This document shows, piece by piece, positions 55,235 through 64,000 of a DNA stretch of 64,000 bases. How positions within the stretch are numbered: the stretch's first letter is position 1; each line of letters opens with the position of its first letter. Made by a program: the position numbers and the translations under genes. The DNA is from Candidatus Omnitrophota bacterium (GTDB lineage Bacteria; Hinthialibacterota; Hinthialibacteria; Hinthialibacterales; Hinthialibacteraceae), in assembly GCA_040755155.1 (NCBI GenBank), contig JBFMBP010000054.1, positions 62,001 through 126,000 on the forward strand, given 5' to 3'. The notes under the pieces were generated by a model, which was not told the origin of the DNA, searched no databases, and saw only the letters and a list, made by a program, of their open reading frames with translations.

Positions 55235-56470
55235 ATGTATCGCATCGCCTCCTCGATGTTAAGCAAAACGTTGACGATCATATTGGCGGGAGGACAAGGA
55301 GAGCGCCTCTATCCATTGACAAAAGACCGGTCCAAGCCCTCTGTGCCTTTCGCCGGAGGATTCCGCATCGTCGATTTTACTCTTTCCAATTGCATCAATT
55401 CCGGTTTAAGACATATCTTTTTATTGACGCAATACAAATCCCAGTCATTAAACCGGCATATTCGCGACGGATGGAATATTCTCAACCGCGAGTTGCGGGA
55501 ATTCGTCGAATCCGTTCCCCCGCAAAAGAGAACCCATACCAGCTGGTATGAAGGGACGGCGGACGCCATATGCCAGAACATCTACCTGCTCGAACAATTT
55601 AAGCCCGACCGCGTGCTCATCCTTTCCGGCGATCATATTTACCGCATGGATTATCTGCAAATGCTCGCCTTTCACGTCGAAAAAGGAGCGGACGCGACGA
55701 TCGCCAGTTGCGAGTATCCCCGCGAGCAATCGAGTTCTTTCGGAGTGCTCCAAGTGGATGAGAACGACCGCGTGCTCCGCTTCGTCGAGAAGCCGTCCGA
55801 TCCTCCTCCCCTTCCGGGCAAAAGCGATCGCTCCCTCGTCAACATGGGAGTGTACGTCTTCAATACGCCCATTCTGGTCCGCGCCGTCATCGACGACAGC
55901 AAGCGGGACGGTTCCATTCACGATTTGGGGAAAGACGTTTTCCCGCGTTTGACGGAAGGACGGGAGACAAAACTCTATTCCTACTCCTTTAACCGCCAGG
56001 CCCCCCACCCTTATTGGCGCGACGTCGGCCATATCTCCAGTTACTTTGAGGCCAATATGGAAATGCTGCGGCAGCCCCCGGCCGTCGATCTTTTTTCGAA
56101 AGAATGGCCTTTCCGTACGGACATCTATCAATATCCGCCTTCTTTCTTCCATTTGGAAACGCCGGGCAAGAATCGCATCCAACGTTCCATCGTCGGAGCG
56201 GGATGCCGCATCGAAGGAGAATTGGACCGTTGCGTTTTTTCGCCGTCCGTCGCCGTGGGGGCGGGAAGTATATTGGAAAGCTGCATAGTTTTCCATAATG
56301 TCGTCATTGGGCGCGGCTGCCGCATCAAAAACGCCATCATCGACAAAAACGCCGTCATTCCCGACGGCTGCGTGATCGGATACGATCCCGATACGGACAG
56401 CCGCCAATTCACCGTTACGCCGGAAAAGATCGTCGTCATCCCTAAAGATATGATTGTGGAGTATATCTGA
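55235..56470 (+). CDS. glgC: glucose-1-phosphate adenylyltransferase
   Basis: The 411-residue protein has the nucleotidyltransferase motif LAGGQGERLYPLTKDRSKP, the GTADAICQNIYLL and SGDHIYRMDY segments and a C-terminal left-handed beta helix (VGAGCRIEGELDRCVFSP). It makes ADP-glucose from ATP and glucose-1-phosphate for glycogen. No other glycogen gene is adjacent. The ATG 55235 is used with GAGG upstream; an ATG 7 codons later is possible. The gene follows a terminator, so it has its own promoter. Confidence 0.96.
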   Translation: MYRIASSMLSKTLTIILAGGQGERLYPLTKDRSKPSVPFAGGFRIVDFTLSNCINSGLRHIFLLTQYKSQSLNRHIRDGWNILNRELREFVESVPPQKRTHTSWYEGTADAICQNIYLLEQFKPDRVLILSGDHIYRMDYLQMLAFHVEKGADATIASCEYPREQSSSFGVLQVDENDRVLRFVEKPSDPPPLPGKSDRSLVNMGVYVFNTPILVRAVIDDSKRDGSIHDLGKDVFPRLTEGRETKLYSYSFNRQAPHPYWRDVGHISSYFEANMEMLRQPPAVDLFSKEWPFRTDIYQYPPSFFHLETPGKNRIQRSIVGAGCRIEGELDRCVFSPSVAVGAGSILESCIVFHNVVIGRGCRIKNAIIDKNAVIPDGCVIGYDPDTDSRQFTVTPEKIVVIPKDMIVEYI

Positions 56471-56603
56471 CGATTGTTTTGAGGATGCGGGCATATTTCT
56501 AAGCCCTTTTTGAAATGGAAATGATTGTCTCTCATAACATGTCTGGGAGTGCAGTATGATTTATTATTTCAGGATTGCGGCGTTTCTAAAGATAAATGAA
56601 ACC

Positions 56604-56631
56604 TCGACATTTATTTAAAAAGAGGTAAAAT
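56604..56631 (+). promoter_or_regulatory. possible sigma-70 promoter of the tat operon
   Basis: TCGACA (56604-56609), 16 bases, TAAAAT (56626-56631), 130 bases before tatA. The GAGGTAAAATAAAA phrase is shared with the promoter region at 6682. Confidence 0.35.
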
Positions 56632-56761
56632 AAAAAGCGCCATCGGGATGTTGGCATTGACCGCCCGCCCACTGCGAAAATCGATTCGCCATACAATCCG
56701 GCCATCCTGGCCGTCATTACAATCATCGATATAGTCTAAAATTCAGGGTAAGACAAAGCCA

Positions 56762-57196
56762 ATGGGCGTTATAGGAACAACCGAAATTATCATTATCTTT
56801 GCGGTGGCCCTCATCGCTTTCGGCCCCAACCGTCTTCCGGAATTGGCGCGAACCATCGCCAAATTCATGAAGATGTTCCGCGATGCCAGCCGCGAATTGC
56901 AGAACCAGTTGAATGTCAACGATTGGGATCTGGATAGACCTTCGCGGCCTTATACGCCTCCGAAATCCTCTTCGGAAGGCTACGGCGGATCCAACGGCGA
57001 AATCGGCAACGCCGCTTCCAGCTCCAGCGGCGATTACCATTACGGGCAAGATGGCTATGGGTATGGAAGCGAGAGCGCCGGCGAGGCTTCCGCTGCCAGC
57101 GCGGAAACTTCCGCTCCCGCCGCGGAAGAGGATATCGTCGCCGATCCCGCCAAAGACGGGGATACTAAACGCTATTCGCGCGAAACACAGGAATAA
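56762..57196 (+). CDS. tatA: Tat translocase subunit, TatA/TatB type
   Basis: The 144-residue protein starts with a short membrane helix (MGVIGTTEIIIIFAVALIAFGP) and an FGPNRLPELARTIAKFMKMF amphipathic helix, the TatA/TatB layout. The C-terminal half is a low-complexity glycine/serine/alanine tail. The GPNRLPELA reading leans towards TatB, but with one subunit present it probably acts as TatA. It forms the pore or receptor that exports folded Tat substrates, which would include the two oxidoreductases at 8562 and 12812. TatC follows 24 bases later. Confidence 0.9.
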   Translation: MGVIGTTEIIIIFAVALIAFGPNRLPELARTIAKFMKMFRDASRELQNQLNVNDWDLDRPSRPYTPPKSSSEGYGGSNGEIGNAASSSSGDYHYGQDGYGYGSESAGEASAASAETSAPAAEEDIVADPAKDGDTKRYSRETQE

Positions 57197-57219
57197 TCTG
57201 GAGAATCAGGTTCATCGAT

Positions 57220-58011
57220 ATGGTTGCCGAACAGACCGCTCAAGATCCAACAAAACGCGAAAAACCGTTCTACGACGAAGAGGAAGAGTTAGGCGGCGCC
57301 ATGACGTTTTTGGAGCACCTCGGCGAATTGCGGGAACGGCTGATCCGCACTCTTGTCGCGCTCGGCATCGCTTTCGTAGTATGCTTCACTTTTTCCGAAC
57401 GTTTACTGCAAATGTTTTTTTTCTGCATTCCCGAAGGTGTCACGCTGCAAGCGACCAGCCCCGTTGAAACGCTCATTACCGAATTAAAAATTTCCTTGGT
57501 AGGCGGAATCTTCATCGCCTTTCCCATCATTTTTTATCAAGCGTGGATGTTCGTTGCGCCGGGATTGTATAAAAGAGAGAAAAAAATCGTATTGCCTTTG
57601 ATCGCCTCCGCTTGGTTTTGCTTCGTTTTCGGAGGCATTTTCTGTTACTATGCGACCTTCCGATTTACGCTGCAATTTTTGGAGAGCATTACGCCGGGAT
57701 TCATTTCGAGCGACTGGAAGATCAGCGAATTCGTCTCCTTTTCTTTGAATTTCATTCTCGCTTTTGGTTTAGTATTCGAAGAGCCTGTATTGATTCTGCT
57801 CTTGGCGAGAATCGGTTTGGTAACGCAAAAAATGCTTTGGAATTTTTTCCCCTACGCTTTGATCATCATGTTCACCGTGGCAGCGGTCATTACTCCGCCC
57901 GATCCTATCAGCCAAATCGTATGCGCCGTGCCCTTGGTGATTCTGTACGTGCTATCGGTTTTCGTCGTCCACGGAATCGAGAAAAAAAGCGAGGTGGAAG
58001 AAATTGGATAA
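57220..58011 (+). CDS. tatC: Tat translocase subunit TatC
   Basis: The 263-residue protein has six membrane helices and TatC signatures: MTFLEHLGELRERLIR at its start and the FVAPGLYKREKK segment. TatC binds the twin-arginine signal. It lies between tatA and an SDR gene whose TTG start overlaps its stop by 8 bases, so the three are one operon. The N-terminal 25 residues before MTFLEHL are non-standard and may be an extension. Confidence 0.95.
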   Translation: MVAEQTAQDPTKREKPFYDEEEELGGAMTFLEHLGELRERLIRTLVALGIAFVVCFTFSERLLQMFFFCIPEGVTLQATSPVETLITELKISLVGGIFIAFPIIFYQAWMFVAPGLYKREKKIVLPLIASAWFCFVFGGIFCYYATFRFTLQFLESITPGFISSDWKISEFVSFSLNFILAFGLVFEEPVLILLLARIGLVTQKMLWNFFPYALIIMFTVAAVITPPDPISQIVCAVPLVILYVLSVFVVHGIEKKSEVEEIG

Positions 58012-59038
58012 AGTTGCCCAGGAACAACTACGCTCTCTGATCGAAGGAAGAAACATCCTGGTTACGGGGGGTACTGGAACCATCGGAAGCGAGATCGTCC
58101 GGCAGCTGATTCCCTACAAGCCCCGCATCATACGGTTATTGAGCCGGGACGAATTCAAACAATCCCAACTGCGTTATCAACTCCAAAAATACAATTTCAT
58201 ACGTTATCTTCTGGGCGATGTGCGGGATTTGGATCGTCTACGGCGCGCTTTCGAAAGCGTCCATCTCGTCTTTCACGCCGCTGCTCTCAAGCGCATCGAA
58301 TCGACGGAATACGATCCCTTCGAGGCGGTCAAAACCAACGTCCTGGGTACGCAGAACGTCATCACGGCTACGTTGGAAAGCCCCACCGTAGAACGGGTCG
58401 TCTCCATCAGCACCGACAAAGCGGTCAACGTTACTTCCACGATGGGCGCAACGAAACTGCTGGCGGAACGGCTGGTCGGCTGGGCGTCTTTCTATCGCCG
58501 CGAACCGCATAAGACGCTCTGCTCCGTCCGGTTCGGCAACGTACTGGATTCGCGGGGATCGGTGATTCCGTTGTGGCGGGAGCAGATCCGACACGGCGGC
58601 CCGTTGACGCTCACTCATGAGAAAATGCGCCGCTTCTTTATGTCCATTCCCAACGCGGTTCATCTGGTGCTGCGAGCCGCCGCTCACGCCACCGGCGGCG
58701 AAGTCTATATTTTGCGGATGAAGTCCGTCATTATTCGCGATTTAGCGGAAGTGATGATCGAAGAATTGGCGCCCCAATACGGGCGTTCGCCCAAAGAGAT
58801 CGAAATCCTAATATCCGGCGCCGCGCCCGGCGAAAAGTTAGACGAAGACCTGCTCGCCCCCAACGAGATCGACCGTACTTTTATGGTGGACCAAGATATC
58901 GCTTTTATCGCGCCCGCCCATCGCGCGGATGAATACAGTCTGCATCGATTGAAGAATTTCGAAGGCTATACCTCCAGCACCAATCCCATCGGCAAGGCCG
59001 AACTGCGCGATTATCTCAAACAGGAGGGCATTCTTTAG
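58004..59038 (+). CDS. extended SDR, UDP-sugar 4,6-dehydratase-like (CapD/WbpM 'SMK' group)
   Basis: The 344-residue soluble protein has a Rossmann motif GGTGTIG (residues 22-28) and the active-site set S-M-K (ISTDKAVNVTSTMGATK), where the usual SDR tyrosine is replaced by methionine. This is typical of UDP-GlcNAc 4,6-dehydratases of the CapD/WbpM type, which feed surface polysaccharide or sugar modifications. It lacks the N-terminal membrane domain of full WbpM. It begins with TTG after GAGGTGG and overlaps tatC by 8 bases. The linkage to tat genes is unexplained. Confidence 0.85.
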   Translation: MDKVAQEQLRSLIEGRNILVTGGTGTIGSEIVRQLIPYKPRIIRLLSRDEFKQSQLRYQLQKYNFIRYLLGDVRDLDRLRRAFESVHLVFHAAALKRIESTEYDPFEAVKTNVLGTQNVITATLESPTVERVVSISTDKAVNVTSTMGATKLLAERLVGWASFYRREPHKTLCSVRFGNVLDSRGSVIPLWREQIRHGGPLTLTHEKMRRFFMSIPNAVHLVLRAAAHATGGEVYILRMKSVIIRDLAEVMIEELAPQYGRSPKEIEILISGAAPGEKLDEDLLAPNEIDRTFMVDQDIAFIAPAHRADEYSLHRLKNFEGYTSSTNPIGKAELRDYLKQEGIL

Positions 59039-59121
59039 GCGTTCTATCCAAACCGTTCCATGCAGCGATCCATCCGCTTTCTATCGAACTGGCTTCTCCG
59101 GCGGAAATCCGGGCGTCTCTC

Positions 59122-60471
59122 ATGATCGAAACTTATCCTCAAGCGTATTCCTTTCTTTATTCCTTCGTCTCTTACGAACACAAAATCGGCTGGAATTATT
59201 CCGAGAAGACGCTCAATCTGAAGCGCTGCCGCCAATTCTTGCAGCGGCTCGGCGATCCGCAAAAAGAGATTCGGCCTATTCATGTCGCGGGCAGCGACGG
59301 CAAAGGCTCTACTTGCGCCATGATTTCCGCCGCGCTGCAAGCGATGGGATTCCGCGTCGGTCTCTTCGTCTCTCCCCACCTGGAACACGTCCGCGAGAGA
59401 ATTTCCATCAACGGCCAATGGATATCCGAAGAAGATTTCGCCCGCTGGACGGAATTTTTGCGGCGCAGGATGGAAGAGATGCCGCCTTTTCCCGGCGGCT
59501 ACGCCACGTTTTTCGAACTGCTTACAGCGATGGCTTTTTTGTATTTTCGGGAACAGCGGATTGATTTCTCCGTCATCGAAACCGGCTTGGGAGGAAGGCT
59601 GGATTCCACGAATGTTATGGATCCACTAGTGACGGCTATTACGCATATCTCTCTGGAACATACGGAACAGTTGGGCGATACGCTGGAAAAGATCGCCGAC
59701 GAGAAACTAGGAATTACGCGCCCGAATGTCCCCATTGTTATAGGAAGTCAAGATGCGGCGCTGCTGCCGCATTTTCAACGGCGCTTGCGGAAGCAGCAGG
59801 CCAGCGTCGTATTCACGGACGAAGGCTACCGCGCCGTCTCGCTCCAAAATGGACGCCGTTATCGCACCTTATCCATTGAGAAAGTGGAGAGCGGAGAGAA
59901 GAGAATCATCCAGATTCCACTTTTCGGCCATTATCAATTGCAGAATGTATTGACCGCTATAGCGGTTTTGGATTTGATGCAGGAAGAGGGAATCGTTCCT
60001 CCGCTCGCTTCTCGAACGCTGCATCGAGGTTTGCGCCGCCTCCATTGGCCGGGACGATTCGAAATCGTACGCCGGACGGGAAAAGCGACTGTATTATTGG
60101 ACGTCGCCCATACCGCTAAAGGAGCGGCATCGCTGCGCTTGTCGCTGGACGAGATTTTTCCGCATAAGAAACGGACGTTCGTCATTGGTTGCCTGCAAGG
60201 CAAGAAAATTTCCGAAATGTTGGAATCCCTGATCCGACCGCAAGACGCCGTTATCTTAACCCAAGCTCCCAGCCCTCGCGGCGAAACGATCGAGAATATT
60301 TTAAAAGCCATCGATAGATTGGATTGGGTAGCGATTCATGGTCGAATCGACAATCCCGTCGATGCCTTCCGCTATGCGGAAGCGATGACGAAAAAAAACG
60401 GTCTTCTTATCGTAACCGGATCGTTATATCTCGTAGGAGAGATAAGAAAGAGCCTGCGAGAAAAATCTTAA
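59122..60471 (+). CDS. folC: folylpolyglutamate / dihydrofolate synthase
   Basis: The 449-residue protein has the Mur-ligase-like P-loop HVAGSDGKGST, the motif FVSPHLEHVRERISING and the C-terminal ligase domain. It adds glutamate to dihydropteroate or tetrahydrofolate in the cytoplasm. The family's usual NGKGS P-loop reads SDGKGS here. The start is by position only, with no good ribosome-binding site. It lies 84 bases after the SDR gene in the same direction. Confidence 0.92.
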   Translation: MIETYPQAYSFLYSFVSYEHKIGWNYSEKTLNLKRCRQFLQRLGDPQKEIRPIHVAGSDGKGSTCAMISAALQAMGFRVGLFVSPHLEHVRERISINGQWISEEDFARWTEFLRRRMEEMPPFPGGYATFFELLTAMAFLYFREQRIDFSVIETGLGGRLDSTNVMDPLVTAITHISLEHTEQLGDTLEKIADEKLGITRPNVPIVIGSQDAALLPHFQRRLRKQQASVVFTDEGYRAVSLQNGRRYRTLSIEKVESGEKRIIQIPLFGHYQLQNVLTAIAVLDLMQEEGIVPPLASRTLHRGLRRLHWPGRFEIVRRTGKATVLLDVAHTAKGAASLRLSLDEIFPHKKRTFVIGCLQGKKISEMLESLIRPQDAVILTQAPSPRGETIENILKAIDRLDWVAIHGRIDNPVDAFRYAEAMTKKNGLLIVTGSLYLVGEIRKSLREKS

Positions 60472-60512
60472 TGTCTCATAATACTCTCCGCCGTTTATTG
60501 TGAAGTTGGGTT

Positions 60513-60542
60513 GGGTCGGCTCAAAGCGAAGCGTAGCCCGCC
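60513..60542 (+). repeat. palindromic repeat family A, second copy
   Basis: GGGTCGGCTCAAAGCGAAGC then GTAGCCCGCC, matching 28 of 30 bases of the copy at 37769. Confidence 0.75.
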
Positions 60543-60566
60543 AATCTTCTGGCTGTTTTTATTATC

Positions 60567-62021
60567 ATGAACAAAATGCAGGAAAATACTCGGCGTTTTT
60601 GTTCTTTTTTCCTTACCAAGTGGGGGAAACTATGGGCGGCGGCGTTAGTGATGGCGTTGCTAGGCATCAGTTATTTCTGGTGGATGAATTTCGGTCCGGA
60701 TGCGCCGCAAATCTTTTGGGAGCGAGCGATGAACCGTTATCAAGAGGCGGAAGCGCGCGGCGGCGATTGGACGAAATCATGGCCGCTATGGGAAGCGGCG
60801 GCGCTGGCGTTAGAAAAATTCCTGCATAAATTCCCCCAACATCCCCATCGGCTGGAAGCGGCGTTGAATCTCGCCAACGCCTGCTATCAAATTGGAGACG
60901 GTCTCGAAAAGACGGAAGAGAAGGAAAGAAGCCGCGAGTATTTCCAAAGAATGGCGGACAATTACGAACGTTATCTGATCTTGGCTAACAAAACGCAGCC
61001 TCAGACCGAAGCTGACGCATCTGATGGACGACGAGCCGCTTTGTTAAGCCTCGCATTGGCTCAGCGCAAACTCGGGCATTTGGGACGCGCCGTGGAACTC
61101 ATGGAAGACGCCGCCCGGCAATATCCAGATACCGCCGATGGTTTTACCGCCTGGATGGATATCGGAGACCTTTATCGGGATTGGGCAAAGATCGGTGGAC
61201 AATGGACGCATGTTCTCGGCAAGGCCATATGGGCTTATGGAACCGCTCTGGAAAAGATGCCTGAAAACGATCATGCCAACCGGATACGCGCTTACGCTCG
61301 GCGAGGCGATGCGCAGCGGCAGCTGTATGAATTCGATTCGAATCAGCCTTTTTCAAAAGAAGACGCCTGTATCGCTTTGAAAGAAGCAATCTCTGAATAC
61401 GAGAAAGCGGCGGAAGAAGCGAGGAAGATCGCGCCGCCCGCCGAGGCTATCCATTATCCTTCATATGCGCGTGAATTCTGCCAGACGTTAGTTAGTCTCG
61501 GCGATCTCTATTTGATAAAGGGACAAAAATTTGACTCTCGCTGGGCGCAATTGAGCGAGTCGAAGAAACAAATTCGCGACGATAATCCATTCAAGGAAAG
61601 CTTAATTAAGTCGATGGAGTCAAAATGGGAGACAAGCCAGTCCTGCGCCGAGAAAGCCTTGGCGCTATTCGAGGAAATCCTCGCTCAAAAAGAGCATTTG
61701 TTTTCCCTCGCTCTCGGCGAAACCTGTTTAGGCAAAGCGCGGGCTTATTTTCTTCTGCGCGATTATTCCCGCGCTTTGGCGGCGGGAGAGGAAGCAGTCG
61801 CCGAGGGATATCTGTTCCCGCAGGATGCGGAAGTTCGTTTGTACTACATCTTAGGCGATTCGGCGTGGGAATGCGTTCAAGCGGGAAGCGGCGGCGAGAA
61901 AAAAGCAATGCAATATTATCGACAAGCATTGGAACTCGATCTGAATTTCCCGCGCCTGGATAACGGATATCGCAGCCAAATCGCCCGCTCCCGTTTGACG
62001 GAAATGGAAAAAGCTGAATAG
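60567..62021 (+). CDS. membrane-anchored tetratricopeptide-like repeat protein
   Basis: The 484-residue protein has an N-terminal membrane helix at about residues 21-42 and then a periplasmic, helical repeat region. Repeats resemble TPR units (EAALNLANACYQIGDG; AALLSLALAQRKLGHLGRAVELMEDAARQYPD; GETCLGKARAYFLLRDYSRALAAGEEAV). It probably serves as a protein-binding scaffold. I do not recognise a named family. It lies about 95 bases after folC, with a repeat between. Confidence 0.75.
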   Translation: MNKMQENTRRFCSFFLTKWGKLWAAALVMALLGISYFWWMNFGPDAPQIFWERAMNRYQEAEARGGDWTKSWPLWEAAALALEKFLHKFPQHPHRLEAALNLANACYQIGDGLEKTEEKERSREYFQRMADNYERYLILANKTQPQTEADASDGRRAALLSLALAQRKLGHLGRAVELMEDAARQYPDTADGFTAWMDIGDLYRDWAKIGGQWTHVLGKAIWAYGTALEKMPENDHANRIRAYARRGDAQRQLYEFDSNQPFSKEDACIALKEAISEYEKAAEEARKIAPPAEAIHYPSYAREFCQTLVSLGDLYLIKGQKFDSRWAQLSESKKQIRDDNPFKESLIKSMESKWETSQSCAEKALALFEEILAQKEHLFSLALGETCLGKARAYFLLRDYSRALAAGEEAVAEGYLFPQDAEVRLYYILGDSAWECVQAGSGGEKKAMQYYRQALELDLNFPRLDNGYRSQIARSRLTEMEKAE

Positions 62022-62135
62022 GACGCTGCCAAATAATATTTTGTTTATTAATGACGCTATTCACTTGATCGAATCCCACGAAGCATTTTAATAAAATACT
62101 AACAATCTACCGCGATATCATTTAAGGGGATGAGA

Positions 62136-63533
62136 ATGAAGGTTCTACTCATTCAACCTCCATCCGGCGTGAAGATCATCGATGACGTCTATCTCAACGA
62201 ACCCCTTGCTTTGGAGTATGTGGGTACGGGCTTGGCGCAGGACGGGCATGAGGTGAAGATTCACGATATACGCCTGGAATCAGACTACGAGAGCGTCTTC
62301 CTGGCTATGCAGCCCGATATCGTCGGGCTAACCGGCATCACTAGCCAATTCATGGTCATGAAAGAAATCGCCGCGCGCATTAAATCGCTGCGCCCTGAGA
62401 CCGTCGTTATTGCCGGAGGGCATCATGCGACTATTGCTCCGGCGGATTTCAACGAGGCGGCCGTCGATATTCTAGCTATTGGCGAGGGAGTAGAGGCCAT
62501 GAGGGAAATCACCCGGCGATTGGAATCGAAACAGCCGCTGGAGGCTGTCTCTGGCTTGGGCTTTCCGGGAAAGGAGATGCGCTTCACGGAGTCAAGGCCG
62601 CTGCGCGATTTGGACGAATTGCCATTGCCCGACCGTTCTTTGACGCAGCGATACCGCCAGCGCTATTTCAACGAATGGTACAAACCGGCGGCGTTAGTCC
62701 GTACTTCGTTGGGTTGCCCCATGCGCTGCAATTTTTGTTCGATCTGGGTGATTGCGGGAGGAAAATATTGGCGCCGCCAGCCGGAAAAGGTGGTGGAAGA
62801 GATCCAAAGGATCGATGAACCGAATATCTATTTGGCCGACGACGAATTTATGCTGGACGTCCGGCGGACGAACCGGTTGGCCGATTTGATCCATGAGGCG
62901 GGAATACGGAAACAATATTCATGTTATGTTCGAGTGGATACGATCGTCCGGCATCCGGAATTGCTGGCTAAATGGCGGGATATCGGATTGTCTACAGTAT
63001 ACGTTGGCTTCGAGAGTTTTTCCAACGAACGCCTGAAGGAGATGAAAAAAGACGTTACCATCGAACAGCAAGAAAAAGCCGTTAAGATTTTAAGCGGTTT
63101 AGGCATATTCAATTATGCGCAGTTCGTCGTCGATCCAAATTACGATCGAGACGATTTCAAAGCATTGACGGAATACATTCAACGCTTGAAATTGCGTTAC
63201 GCTTCCTTCACGATCCTCACGCCGCAACCGGGAACTTCGCTCTACACCGAGAAGAAGAAAGACTTGACGTCGAACGATCCGAAATTGTACGACTTTCTCC
63301 ACGCCGTACTGCCTACCAAACTGCCGCTGCCTGAATTCTACGCCGAATACGCCAATCTTTACATCCATTCAATCTCATTACGGGATGGACTGCGCACGCT
63401 GATGAAATACGGCCTGCGCCGCATTCCTCAGCAAATCAGGCATGGCAACCGGTTCATCGCCCAAATCCGAGAAGGCTACCGGGATCACGAAGAATGCGCT
63501 GAAATAAGCCCGAATTCTGCATTAACCGGTTAA
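62136..63533 (+). CDS. B12-binding-domain radical SAM protein (BchE/HpnJ-like)
   Basis: The 465-residue protein has an N-terminal cobalamin-binding-like Rossmann domain (MKVLLIQPPS, then AGGHHATIAP). The radical SAM site is C194-x3-C198-x2-C201 (GCPMRCNFC), followed by the core and a C-terminal helical domain. Relatives include BchE and hopanoid/lipid-modifying enzymes such as HpnJ; the substrate is not known. ATG 62136 is preferred to 62130 because AAGGGG then lies at normal distance. It may be co-transcribed with the aminotransferase gene that follows 30 bases later. Confidence 0.85.
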   Translation: MKVLLIQPPSGVKIIDDVYLNEPLALEYVGTGLAQDGHEVKIHDIRLESDYESVFLAMQPDIVGLTGITSQFMVMKEIAARIKSLRPETVVIAGGHHATIAPADFNEAAVDILAIGEGVEAMREITRRLESKQPLEAVSGLGFPGKEMRFTESRPLRDLDELPLPDRSLTQRYRQRYFNEWYKPAALVRTSLGCPMRCNFCSIWVIAGGKYWRRQPEKVVEEIQRIDEPNIYLADDEFMLDVRRTNRLADLIHEAGIRKQYSCYVRVDTIVRHPELLAKWRDIGLSTVYVGFESFSNERLKEMKKDVTIEQQEKAVKILSGLGIFNYAQFVVDPNYDRDDFKALTEYIQRLKLRYASFTILTPQPGTSLYTEKKKDLTSNDPKLYDFLHAVLPTKLPLPEFYAEYANLYIHSISLRDGLRTLMKYGLRRIPQQIRHGNRFIAQIREGYRDHEECAEISPNSALTG

Positions 63534-63563
63534 TTTCTCAGGATTGACAATAGAGTGAAAAAT

Positions 63564-64000
63564 ATGAAACTTCGTTTTGCGGAAAGAATGAGGGACGTTC
63601 CCAAATCCTTCATTCGGGAAATCCTGAAAGCGGCGGCGGATCCGAAAATCATCTCGTTCGCAGGGGGATTGCCCAATCCCGATCTGTTCCCCGTCGAAGG
63701 CGTTCAAGAAGCCTGCGCCAAAGTCTTGCGCGACGATGGGCAGAACGTTTTGCAATATACTACGACGGAAGGCTATCCGCCCTTGAGGGAATTCATCGCC
63801 GAACGATATCGCGCCAAAAAGGGGCTGGCGATTCGTCCCGACGAAATTCTTATTACCAACGGTTCGCAGCAAGGGTTGGATTTGCTGGGGAAAATTCTCC
63901 TCAACGAAGGCGACGGCGCCGTTATTGAGAAGCCGGGTTATTTAGGCGCTATTCAAGCGTTATCGATTTATAAGCCGGTTTTTCACTCCATCCCTCTGCA
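63564..64000 (+). CDS. PLP-dependent aminotransferase class I/II (LysN/MocR-like), N-terminal part
   Basis: The reading frame is open to the right window edge. The visible 145 residues start MKLRFAERMRDVPKSFIREIL and include SFAGGLPNPDLFPVEGV, QYTTTEGYPPLREFIAERY and ITNGSQQGLDLLGKIL, the fold type I signature of 2-aminoadipate and related aminotransferases. The PLP lysine lies beyond the window. The ATG at 63564 follows GAGTGA; an in-frame GTG lies 9 bases upstream. It is 30 bases after the radical SAM gene. Confidence 0.9.
   Translation, partial: MKLRFAERMRDVPKSFIREILKAAADPKIISFAGGLPNPDLFPVEGVQEACAKVLRDDGQNVLQYTTTEGYPPLREFIAERYRAKKGLAIRPDEILITNGSQQGLDLLGKILLNEGDGAVIEKPGYLGAIQALSIYKPVFHSIPL

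Noticed and set aside
55448-56494. 348-codon open frame on the minus strand
   Set aside because: Antisense shadow of glgC; no similarity to any protein I know.
1-64000. CRISPR array or rRNA
   Set aside because: No evenly spaced direct repeats and no rRNA-like sequence were seen; the repeats found are irregularly dispersed.

Overview
The window is a chromosomal stretch of an uncultured, Gram-negative-type bacterium of medium G+C content. The evidence for an outer membrane and periplasm is indirect: a bacterial alpha-2-macroglobulin next to penicillin-binding protein 1C, an AMIN/LysM amidase, a Tat system with Tat-signalled oxidoreductases, and a WaaL/Wzy-type ligase. Orphan type II pseudopilins, exported Gfo/Idh/MocA oxidoreductases, a TolB-like propeller, a laminin B domain and a CstA are a mix often seen in candidate phyla near the PVC/FCB groups (for example Hydrogenedentota, Sumerlaeota or Hinthialibacterota). 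The sequence alone does not decide which. No tRNA, rRNA or CRISPR array was seen.

Layout. 1-1 kb: the 3' part of an IS transposase. 1.2-8.3 kb: a cytidylate kinase-like protein, a single-domain response regulator with a membrane histidine kinase, a SulP anion transporter with a long internal insertion, a CheV-like protein and rubrerythrin. 8.5-18.4 kb: a saccharide-processing neighbourhood with two Tat-exported Gfo/Idh/MocA oxidoreductases, a TolB-like propeller, a pectate-lyase-like beta-helix protein and a RhaT-type symporter. An AlkD-like protein, an orphan pseudopilin and a 1.4-kb repeat-rich gap lie inside it. 18.5-21.1 kb: a GT-C membrane glycosyltransferase and a GT2 polyprenyl-phosphate glycosyltransferase. 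21.4-31.5 kb: alpha-2-macroglobulin (thioester CIEQ), PBP1C and CstA. 31.5-37.7 kb: an unknown helical protein, an ECF sigma factor with a zinc-finger anti-sigma factor, a secreted M1-like metallopeptidase and a secretin-N-like secreted protein. 37.9-47.7 kb: a nitrilase-family hydrolase, an N-acetylmuramoyl-L-alanine amidase, a radical SAM/SPASM protein, a second pseudopilin, a parvulin foldase and BipA. 48-52.3 kb: a laminin-B-domain protein, a RelE-type toxin-antitoxin pair, a small unknown protein and an O-antigen ligase-like protein. 52.4-64 kb: a PAS/GAF histidine kinase with a coupled receiver, GlgC, TatA and TatC with an overlapping UDP-sugar 4,6-dehydratase-like SDR, FolC, a TPR protein, a B12-type radical SAM protein and the start of a PLP aminotransferase.

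How the parts fit (inference). The TatAC genes could export the two Tat-signalled oxidoreductases, which with the beta-helix and propeller proteins suggest work on plant or algal polysaccharide, with RhaT taking up deoxysugar. The A2M-PBP1C pair is the classic periplasmic protease-trap and wall-repair module. The glycosyltransferases, O-antigen ligase and SDR point to surface polysaccharide.

Intergenic DNA holds several dispersed short palindromic repeat families, the most structured non-coding signal in the window. The least explained coding material is the sigma/anti-sigma/peptidase/secretin-N-like group, the SulP insertion and a few small or helical proteins without a recognisable family.
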